Assembly (NCBI GenBank): GCA_016938535.1
Contig: JAFGUL010000119.1
Location: 1-10,315 of the forward strand
From: Candidatus Delongbacteria bacterium
GTDB taxonomy: Bacteria; Delongbacteria; UBA4055
Direction of reading: 5' to 3'
Length of the DNA stretch: 10,315 bases
This document shows positions 1 to 6,248 of the stretch, piece by piece; the stretch's first letter is position 1; every line of letters starts with the position of its first letter. Position numbers and translations under genes: made by a program. The notes beneath the pieces were generated by a model. It worked only from the letters and a program-made list of their open reading frames with translations. It searched no databases and was not told the DNA's origin.

Positions 1-1
1 C

Positions 2-262
2 GGTACAATCACAGGATCATTCGGAGGAGTGCTGAGGGACATTCTGGTCAACGAGATCCCGGTAATATTCAGAAAAGAGATATATGCTACTGTATCTATC
101 GTCGGCGGTCTCGTCTACTTCATCTTAAAGTCATCGGGTATTTCAGATCCCCTGCTGCAGATTATACCGATCGTACTTATAATCATTTTCAGGATACTTG
201 TGATAAAATTCAGAATATCTTATCCGTCTATATATAATCCGAAAAAAATTAAGAAAAGGTAA
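2..262 (+). CDS. TRIC/UPF0126 family membrane protein, C-terminal fragment (5' end outside window)
   Basis: This is the last 86 residues of a reading frame open from the first bases of the window; the true start lies upstream, so a GTG at 29 is only an internal codon. The fragment begins with a glycine-rich stretch ending in G-G-V-L-R-D-I-L (residues 8-15), followed by a P-V-(I/V)-F-(R)-K-E-I-Y-A-T segment (residues 20-30). That order matches the second repeat of the UPF0126/TRIC family (YicG/YadS-like proteins), in which a Gly-Gly-x-x-Arg-Asp motif is highly conserved. Two hydrophobic stretches follow (about residues 30-43 and 50-70), then a basic tail rich in lysine, consistent with a cytoplasmic C terminus. 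Family members are seven-helix inner-membrane proteins; bacterial TRIC homologues are described as trimeric cation channels, and some members are annotated as glycine transporters, so the substrate here is open. The next gene starts 4 bp downstream, suggesting one operon. Confidence 0.85.
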   Translation, partial: GTITGSFGGVLRDILVNEIPVIFRKEIYATVSIVGGLVYFILKSSGISDPLLQIIPIVLIIIFRILVIKFRISYPSIYNPKKIKKR

Positions 263-266
263 GTAA

Positions 267-911
267 ATGACAAATATCCCCATAGTGCTTCCTGACACTC
301 TGCAGAACAGAAAAAACGAGTTCGATCTGTATCTGAAAAAGGCTATTGAAAGAATAAAAAGCTTTGCTGCAGAGTATAGCTGGGAAAAGCATACGGAAAA
401 GAGTTTCATGGATAAAGTGATGATCTTTGACTCGAAGCCTGAATTCGACAAAATGCTGCTCGGACTATGTGAAATGCCTTTAGACACTGAGCTTCCTGAA
501 ACATACTGTGGAGCGCTTGAGGAGAGAGTTCTTGCTGTTGTTACGCCTGAAATTTACAGCACAGTATATCCGCAGGGAATCGAAAACGATTTTTATACCA
601 AGATACTCGCCCACGAGATCGCGCACAGGCTGCATATCTGCATACTTGAAGGTGACGAGGAAGCTATGGGACCTATATGGTTCTTTGAAGGTTTCGCTCT
701 ATTCGCAGCTGACCAGTTCGAACATTCCGGGCTGACGCTGACAACTGAAGAGATCATAGATATCCTTAAGACCGAAGATCGCGGAAGTTATGAGAAATAT
801 GCTTATATTTTCAGATCTCTTGTAAACAAAGCTGACCTTAAAGAGCTTGTTGCAAAAGCCGGTGATAGTGATTTTAATCAATATATTATAAACAGAATAT
901 CAGAACAATAA
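267..911 (+). CDS. Small cytoplasmic HExxH metallopeptidase-like protein (gluzincin type)
   Basis: A 214-residue protein with no signal peptide or membrane segment, so probably cytoplasmic. The key signature is A-H-E-I-A-H-R-L-H at residues 115-123: an HExxH zinc site (H116, E117, H120). A second conserved block, W-F-F-E-G-F-A-L-F-A-A-D at 138-149, supplies a likely third zinc ligand, E141, 21 residues after H120. That spacing fits gluzincins and the 'peptidase MA-like' proteins, which carry a W-x-x-E-G-x-A block after the zinc motif. The N-terminal half (1-110) is not recognised and the C-terminal 65 residues look helical. The ATG at 267 follows an A+G-rich AAGAAAAGG (251-259) and lies 4 bp after the previous stop, so translation is probably coupled. 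The arginine deiminase gene starts 33 bp downstream. Zinc-peptidase fold: fairly sure. Substrate: unknown; it could also be a non-proteolytic relative. Confidence 0.8.
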   Translation: MTNIPIVLPDTLQNRKNEFDLYLKKAIERIKSFAAEYSWEKHTEKSFMDKVMIFDSKPEFDKMLLGLCEMPLDTELPETYCGALEERVLAVVTPEIYSTVYPQGIENDFYTKILAHEIAHRLHICILEGDEEAMGPIWFFEGFALFAADQFEHSGLTLTTEEIIDILKTEDRGSYEKYAYIFRSLVNKADLKELVAKAGDSDFNQYIINRISEQ

Positions 912-944
912 AAAAATTGGATATTTAGAAAAGAGAGAAAAATT

Positions 945-2198
945 ATGAAAATAAGAGTTAATTCGGAAATTGGGAAACTTGAAGGTGTGATCCTTCACTC
1001 TCCCGGACCCGAAATAGAGAATATGACACCGAAGAATGCCGAGAGAGCTTTATATAGTGACATCTTAAACCTCTCGGTCGCAAAAAAGGAATACAGGCAG
1101 TTCAATGATGTTCTTGATAAATTCACGAAAACTTATCAGGTAAAGGATCTTTTGAAAGATATTTTATCGAACGAGCATGTCAGGAATGATCTGATCTCAA
1201 AGATATACCTCAATGAATGTCATATCTCGAAAAACGGAAGATATATGAATGAACTTCTTGATCAGCCGGCAGAAGAGATCGCAAGGCAATTGATCGAAGG
1301 CAGGATCATGGAAAAAAACACTCTGACAAATTATCTTGACGAGGACAGATATTCCTTAAAACCTCTCCACAATTTCTTTTTTACAAGGGATGCCGCAGTT
1401 TCTATTTACGACACGGTTCATATTAACAGGATGGCAAATAAAGTCAGGGAGCGCGAATCCAATATCATGGAGGCTATTTTTGAAAACCATCCGGAATTTC
1501 AGGCAAAGACAGTTAATCCTTTGAATTCAGAATATTTTGAAGATAAGATCTCTCTTGAAGGCGGAGATGTGCTTGTATTCAATGAGAAAATAATCCTTAT
1601 CGGTAACAGCGCAAGAACAACTACTCAGGGGATCGACTACATCCTCGAACAGATGAAGAAGCTTAAAGGTAGGCATCATATAATAGTTCAGGAGCTACCC
1701 TATTCGCCTGAATCTTTCATCCATCTCGACATGGTATTCACAATGCTCGACAGAGACAAATGCATGATATACAAGCCGCTTATGCTTGATTCGAACAGAT
1801 ATCTGACCATTCTGCTTACAACTGATAACGGTAAAGTGACAATAAACGAGGAAGTGAATATCCTTACAGCCTTGAAGGGTCTCGGGCATGAAATAGAGCC
1901 TATTTTCTGCGGCGGTAACTCCGACTCCTACATTCAAGAAAGGGAGCAGTGGCACAGCGGAGCCAATTTCTTTGCTCTCGCACCCGGTCAGGTGATCGGC
2001 TACGGCAGGAATGTTTATACTATTGATGAGATGAACAAGAGCGGATTTGAAGTGATAAGAGCAAAAGATTTTATCTCCGGTAAAACTGACGCAAAGAAAT
2101 ATGATAAGTTCGTTATTACCATAGACGGATCTGAGCTTTCACGCGGCGGAGGCGGATGCCGGTGTATGACCATGCCTGTAAGAAGAAGATCTCTTTAG
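945..2198 (+). CDS. arcA: Arginine deiminase
   Basis: A 417-residue cytosolic enzyme that hydrolyses L-arginine to L-citrulline and ammonia, the first step of the arginine deiminase pathway. The length matches the family (about 400-420). Family landmarks appear in order: the N-terminal strand with E-x-G-x-L-x-x-V-(I)-L-H-x-P-G (8-21); N-F-F-F-T-R-D at 143-149 (D149 binds substrate guanidinium); L-E-G-G-D at 204-208 (E205); H-L-D-M-V-F at 260-265 (H260 and D262 catalytic); and R-G-G-G-G-C-R-C-M-T-M-P at 400-411. By alignment to known enzymes the nucleophile is C407, the cysteine directly before Met; C405 is an extra cysteine. An alpha-helical insertion (about 65-135) typical of arginine deiminases separates it from agmatine and peptidylarginine deiminases. 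The ATG follows AAGAGAG (931-937) at a suitable distance. The ornithine carbamoyltransferase, carbamate kinase and antiporter genes usually found with it are not in this window, so it may serve arginine catabolism, pH control or nitrogen supply. Confidence 0.96.
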   Translation: MKIRVNSEIGKLEGVILHSPGPEIENMTPKNAERALYSDILNLSVAKKEYRQFNDVLDKFTKTYQVKDLLKDILSNEHVRNDLISKIYLNECHISKNGRYMNELLDQPAEEIARQLIEGRIMEKNTLTNYLDEDRYSLKPLHNFFFTRDAAVSIYDTVHINRMANKVRERESNIMEAIFENHPEFQAKTVNPLNSEYFEDKISLEGGDVLVFNEKIILIGNSARTTTQGIDYILEQMKKLKGRHHIIVQELPYSPESFIHLDMVFTMLDRDKCMIYKPLMLDSNRYLTILLTTDNGKVTINEEVNILTALKGLGHEIEPIFCGGNSDSYIQEREQWHSGANFFALAPGQVIGYGRNVYTIDEMNKSGFEVIRAKDFISGKTDAKKYDKFVITIDGSELSRGGGGCRCMTMPVRRRSL

Positions 2199-2230
2199 CA
2201 TTTGTAGCCTGTTTTTTTATTATTTTTCTG

Positions 2231-2279
2231 TTGCTTGAATACATTTATTCTTTATATTACTCACTAAGTTTTATATTTG
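2231..2279 (+). promoter_or_regulatory. Possible promoter for the large repeat-protein gene
   Basis: The AT-rich gap after the arginine deiminase gene holds a sigma70-like pair: TTGCTT at 2231-2236 and TATATT at 2253-2258, separated by 16 bp. A second possibility is TATATTTG at 2272-2279, which fits the TAnnTTTG -7 element of Bacteroidota, but no good TTG -33 box lies about 20 bp upstream of it. AT-rich sequence makes such matches by chance, so this is weak. Biologically a promoter is expected here, because the 159-bp gap is the longest between any two genes in the window and the next gene encodes an unrelated exported protein. Confidence 0.28.
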
Positions 2280-2344
2280 AACCATTCAACAAGGCAAGCT
2301 GATGAGAGTTTTATCTATATCTTTAATCCTGAAATTTTATAAAC

Positions 2345-2351
2345 AGAGGTG
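2345..2351 (+). promoter_or_regulatory. Ribosome binding site fixing the start of the repeat protein
   Basis: AGAGGTG lies 6 bp before the ATG at 2358. A GTG in the same frame at 2349 overlaps this site and would place three extra residues, one of them cysteine, ahead of the methionine-lysine start of a normal signal peptide. The ATG at 2358 is therefore preferred. Confidence 0.7.
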
Positions 2352-2357
2352 TGTAAA

Positions 2358-5300
2358 ATGAAGAATTTCTTGTTCATTATGGTCATTATGATGGCCGCAA
2401 ATGTATTTGGAGCGGTTTCTTTAGTTTATCCAAACGGGAACGAACCGTTAAAAAGAGGTCAAACTGTAGATATCAGATGGATAGACAACTTTCCCGAGAA
2501 AGTAAAGATCGAACTGTTGAAAGATGAAGTCTTTTACTCGACAATATCAGACTCGACCGAAAGCGACAGTCTTTTTGCCTGGAATGTACCTTCAGAAATC
2601 AGCGGCGACTACTTCAGGATAAAGATCTCATCAATATTAGCACCTGAAACAGAAAGTGATATCAGTGACCTGTTTTTCGATATTCTGCCCGGAGTAATTG
2701 CAAATGTTGCACTCGATACACACCATGTTTTACCGCGCGGATCTTCATACGATATTAACTGGGTTGATGATATAGAGGAAGATGTTAAGATCGAATTGTA
2801 CCAGAATAACACTTTTATCAGGGAAATAGTTCCTGTGGCTCCGAGTTCCGGTAATTATTCTTACATGCTTCCTCCTGAAATCAGCGGTTCAGGATACAAG
2901 TTCAAAGTATCATCTGTAACTTTACCGGAAACGGTATATGCCTGGAGTGAAGGCGAAATATCTATCATGAGCGATTATATAAAAGATGTCACTCCCCGTA
3001 TGAACGAATTGATCCCAAGAGGGATGGAGTATTATATAAGCTGGGAACAAAATGAATGGAGCATGTATGAAACCAAGATCGAACTATATCAGAATGGAGA
3101 TTACAAACAAACTGTAGCTGACTGGAATTGGAATAAAAAAGATGACGGAAAAATGCCTCACAGTTATAGTTACTATTTTCCTCTTGAATACTCCGGATCA
3201 GGGTATAAATTCAAGATCACAGGCCGTATCTTTGACGGTTCAGGCGGATATTCATACATAAGTGCATGGAGCGGAGGCGAATTATCAATTATGAGTGATT
3301 ATATAAATAATGTCTCACCCCGTAAAAATGAAGTGATCCCAAGAGCGAACGGAGGAATGGAGTATTACATTAATTGGGAACAAAGTGATTTTAGCATGAT
3401 GTTTGAAACCAGGATCGAACTATACAAAAACGGCAATTTTATAAACACTGTAGCTGACTGGAATTTGAATAAAAAAGACGACGAAAAAATGTCACACAGC
3501 GTTCCTTACTATTTCCCTTTCGAATATTACGGATCGGGTTATAAATTCAAAATTTCCGGACGAAGATTTGACGGTTTAGGCGGATATGATTATTTTAGTA
3601 CATGGAGCGAAGGCGATATAACTTTGAGTGAAGGTTTCATTTCTGATGTTCATCCTGATAATTCTGAGATCTTTTTCAGCGGAAGTCAGGCTGAAATCAC
3701 CTGGAATGATAATATAGTCGAGCATGTTGATATCGAATTGTTCAAAGATGGAACTCTTCATTCTGTTATCGGTTCTTCTGTTGAAAGCTCAGGTGTATTT
3801 ATGTGGAATATTCCTATAGAACTTTATGGCGATAATTTTAAGATAAAAGTATCATCCGTAAGCCTGCCGACAACAGTTTACAGCGTCAGCGAGGGTAGTT
3901 TTAAAATTTTGCAGGATCAGTTAGTACTCACTTCATTTAATAACCCGAAGAAGTTACCTGAAAACTCTCAGGTCGGGATCGAATGGAAAGACAACATCAC
4001 GGAGAACATAAAACTCGAATTATTTCAGAGCGGATCTTATTATTCAGACATAATATCTTCAACTCCGAGTTCCGGACTGTATGAATGGTCACTGCCTCTT
4101 GATCTTACAGGTGAAAACTTTCAGATAAAAATTTCTTCGGAACTCTATCCTGAAATAAATGACATGAGTGCTCATTTCTCGATCGATTCGGTCAGTGTGA
4201 CACTGATCTCGCTGAATGGAGGACAAATACTTAAAGGAAGCAGGGATTATGAGATCAGCTGGATCGATAATTTTACGGAAGACATACAGATCGACCTTTA
4301 TCAGAGCGATGTATTTTTTGATAATATTGTATCAGTAATGCCAAGTACAGGATCGTATTTCTGGGAAGTTCCAAACGACCTTTACGGCAGTGATTTCAAG
4401 ATCAGAATTTCATCTGTCATTCAGCCTGATGATATTTACGACATTTCATCAAAGCCCTTCTCGATTTATCCGTCTTTTATAGAAGAGGTATCTCCGTCAA
4501 ATATGGTTCAGATACTTCCTGAAAGTCAGTATGAAATAAAATGGATCGATAATATCGATGATGATGTCAGGATAGAGTTATGCGATGAATATGGAATGCC
4601 TTTTCAGATCCTGGCCGACTTTACTGAAAGTGACGGCAGTTTCATCTGGGATCCGGTATTTTTCCCAATCAATGACCCTTCTTTCAATTATAAGTTTAAG
4701 ATACAGTCAGTTGATTCGCCTGAAATTTACTCATTCAGTTCAGGTTCAATTTCAGTAAAGGAGTATTACATCTCTAATGTTGCTCCGGTATCAGAAGTAA
4801 TACTCAACCCTGATTCCGATCCTTCGCAGGCAATTGAGATAATGTGGGACAGTAACTTAGCCGGAACTTCTGCAAACATTGAACTGGTTGACGAAACCGG
4901 AATGCCTCAATTCTGGATCAATTCTGTCCCGATCGATATGGGTTACTACCTTTGGCAAAATGCTTTTATCCCTTACGATCCCGCATATCCCGCCAGAAAA
5001 TATAATATTAAAGTCTCATGTTTTTTCGATTTCGGCAATGGTCCTGAGGAGATTTCTTCTTTGAGTAGTGGAGAGATATCTGTTAAACTACCTTATATTT
5101 CATATGTAACTCCAAAAACAAATATTAAACTGAGTCCATATCCGAGTCTAAATCAAAATATTGAAGTAATGTGGGACAGTAATGTTTCTTTTGACTGGTT
5201 TACCGAGATAGTTTTATGTGAGGATGAAACGCCTGTATCTTACATTGCCGGCACTAACAATACCGGTTATTATTTATGTGAAAATATTGATACATCTGTT

Positions 5301-6245
5301 ATGGATCCGAATAAGAAATATAGGATAAAAGTTTTTATGAATCTCCCTGCCGGAGAGATAAATGCTTTTAGTACGGGCGAGATATCAGTTAATGAACCAG
5401 TGTTAAATTCTGTAACACCGGTCAATACTGATTATATCTTTTCTGGTGACAGCTATCACATTACATGGGCGGATAATTTTTCCGACAGCGTAAAGATCGA
5501 ACTTTTAAATAACGAAACATTCCATTCGGAAATCACATTGTCAACAGCAAGTGACGGTTCTTATATCTGGACTACTCCGGATTCCTTGACAGGTAATGAT
5601 TTTAAGATTAAAGTCAGCTGCGTCAATGATTTTGGAACAGGAGAGGAATTCAGCTGTTTGAGTCCCGGGAATTTAAGAATAATTGCAGGTCCGGTCATGA
5701 CAGTGGCTCCAAACGGAGGCGAGATAGTCGAGAATAGCTCGGAATATGAGATTCTCTGGATGGACAGGATAGATGAGAATGTCAGGATCGAACTATACCA
5801 GAACGGCAGTTTTTTATCTGAAATATCTTCATCCGTTCCAAGCTCAGGATCATTTTTGTGGGAAATACCTTCAGGATTAACAGGCGATCACTTTCAGATC
5901 AGACTGGTTTCAGTTACTACAGCTGATATTAACGGTATAAGTGACGGATATTTCAGCATAATTCCTTCATCTACAGCTCCGGGGGTTCCTGCAAATGTAA
6001 CGACAAGTATCGTATCGGGAATGCTGAAGATCGACTGGGACGATATGCCGAACGCGAATTCATATCATGTTTACAGTTCAAGTGACCCGCACGGAGAATT
6101 CACTCTTGAGTCTGTTGTCACATCGAGCACATGGAGCGGAACTGTCGGCACTGCTTCCAGGAAGTTCTATCACATAGTCTCAAGCAGTGAGTCATTTAAA
6201 AATTCTGATGAGGAAAGTAAAACACATATTATACTTGAAAAATAA
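2358..6245 (+). CDS. Large exported protein: twelve tandem beta-sandwich repeats plus C-terminal FnIII-like domain
   Basis: A 1295-residue protein with an N-terminal signal peptide (M-K-N-F-L-F, then a hydrophobic core; likely cleavage after V-F-G at residue 18). There is no lipobox cysteine, so it is not a lipoprotein. The mature part is a chain of twelve repeats of about 91-112 residues. The typical unit has an entry strand with (Y/F)-I-x-x-V-x-P, a x-I-x-W-x-D-N core, an I-E-L-(Y/F) strand, an S-S-G-x-(Y/F)-x-W-x-(L/I)-P turn and a final F-K-I-K-(V/I)-S-S strand. This resembles the Ser-Thr-rich/Kre9-KNH-like beta-sandwich domains found in many FCB-group surface proteins; the first and last units start with the P-N-G-(G/N)-E signature of that group. 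Residues from about 1208 form a fibronectin III-like domain (P-G-V-P-A-N-V, D-W-D, Y-H-V-Y-S-S, F-Y-H). I see no catalytic motif, C-terminal anchor or recognised sorting domain. Likely role: extracellular or cell-surface adhesion, scaffold or filament. Function and location beyond the inner membrane are inference. Confidence 0.9.
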   Translation: MKNFLFIMVIMMAANVFGAVSLVYPNGNEPLKRGQTVDIRWIDNFPEKVKIELLKDEVFYSTISDSTESDSLFAWNVPSEISGDYFRIKISSILAPETESDISDLFFDILPGVIANVALDTHHVLPRGSSYDINWVDDIEEDVKIELYQNNTFIREIVPVAPSSGNYSYMLPPEISGSGYKFKVSSVTLPETVYAWSEGEISIMSDYIKDVTPRMNELIPRGMEYYISWEQNEWSMYETKIELYQNGDYKQTVADWNWNKKDDGKMPHSYSYYFPLEYSGSGYKFKITGRIFDGSGGYSYISAWSGGELSIMSDYINNVSPRKNEVIPRANGGMEYYINWEQSDFSMMFETRIELYKNGNFINTVADWNLNKKDDEKMSHSVPYYFPFEYYGSGYKFKISGRRFDGLGGYDYFSTWSEGDITLSEGFISDVHPDNSEIFFSGSQAEITWNDNIVEHVDIELFKDGTLHSVIGSSVESSGVFMWNIPIELYGDNFKIKVSSVSLPTTVYSVSEGSFKILQDQLVLTSFNNPKKLPENSQVGIEWKDNITENIKLELFQSGSYYSDIISSTPSSGLYEWSLPLDLTGENFQIKISSELYPEINDMSAHFSIDSVSVTLISLNGGQILKGSRDYEISWIDNFTEDIQIDLYQSDVFFDNIVSVMPSTGSYFWEVPNDLYGSDFKIRISSVIQPDDIYDISSKPFSIYPSFIEEVSPSNMVQILPESQYEIKWIDNIDDDVRIELCDEYGMPFQILADFTESDGSFIWDPVFFPINDPSFNYKFKIQSVDSPEIYSFSSGSISVKEYYISNVAPVSEVILNPDSDPSQAIEIMWDSNLAGTSANIELVDETGMPQFWINSVPIDMGYYLWQNAFIPYDPAYPARKYNIKVSCFFDFGNGPEEISSLSSGEISVKLPYISYVTPKTNIKLSPYPSLNQNIEVMWDSNVSFDWFTEIVLCEDETPVSYIAGTNNTGYYLCENIDTSVMDPNKKYRIKVFMNLPAGEINAFSTGEISVNEPVLNSVTPVNTDYIFSGDSYHITWADNFSDSVKIELLNNETFHSEITLSTASDGSYIWTTPDSLTGNDFKIKVSCVNDFGTGEEFSCLSPGNLRIIAGPVMTVAPNGGEIVENSSEYEILWMDRIDENVRIELYQNGSFLSEISSSVPSSGSFLWEIPSGLTGDHFQIRLVSVTTADINGISDGYFSIIPSSTAPGVPANVTTSIVSGMLKIDWDDMPNANSYHVYSSSDPHGEFTLESVVTSSTWSGTVGTASRKFYHIVSSSESFKNSDEESKTHIILEK
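2412..5975 (+). repeat. Array of twelve in-frame protein-domain repeats
   Basis: Unit starts read from the protein register are approximately 2412, 2694, 2976, 3300, 3636, 3918, 4191, 4476, 4767, 5094, 5400 and 5691, the last ending near 5975. Seven units (1, 2, 5, 6, 7, 11, 12) are the standard 91-97 residue form. Units 3 and 4 are longer (108 and 112 residues), with an inserted D-W-N-x-N-K-K-D-D loop. Units 8, 9 and 10 (97-109 residues) form a third type with a D-P-x-x-x-Y-(K/N/R)-(F/I)-K-(I/V) segment; 9 and 10 also share I-E-(I/V)-M-W-D-S-N. Most units have diverged strongly in DNA sequence, so this is an old expansion. Confidence 0.88.
2976..3635 (+). repeat. Recent tandem duplication (repeat units 3 and 4)
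   Basis: Unit 3 (2976-3299, 324 bp) and unit 4 (3300-3635, 336 bp) are much closer to each other than to the other units, in DNA as well as in protein. They share exact stretches such as ACTGTAGCTGACTGGAATT at 3111-3129 and 3447-3465, followed by nearly identical GAATAAAAAAGA sequence. The 12-bp length difference is explained by three extra codons (Ala-Asn-Gly) near the start of unit 4 and one more a few residues later; both indels keep the reading frame. Confidence 0.88.
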
Positions 6246-6248
6246 GCT

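Noticed and set aside
29..31. GTG as the start codon of the first gene
   Set aside because: The conserved glycine-rich segment of the UPF0126/TRIC domain extends upstream of it, so this is an internal valine.
945..2198. Agmatine deiminase or peptidylarginine deiminase instead of arginine deiminase
   Set aside because: The length, the helical insertion, the F-T-R-D, E-G-G-D and H-L-D-x-V-F motifs and the G-G-G-x-x-x-C-M-T loop all match arginine deiminases specifically.
2199..2240. Intrinsic terminator after the arginine deiminase gene
   Set aside because: A T-rich run (about 2211-2229) follows the stop codon, but I could not find a stable GC-rich stem directly before it.
2349..2351. GTG as the start codon of the repeat protein
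   Set aside because: It overlaps the likely ribosome site and would put Cys-Lys ahead of a standard Met-Lys signal peptide; the ATG at 2358 fits better.
2358..6245. CRISPR-like or mobile-element origin for the repeated region
   Set aside because: The repeats are long, in frame and protein-level, with no uniform short repeats and spacers, no terminal inverted repeats and no transposase.
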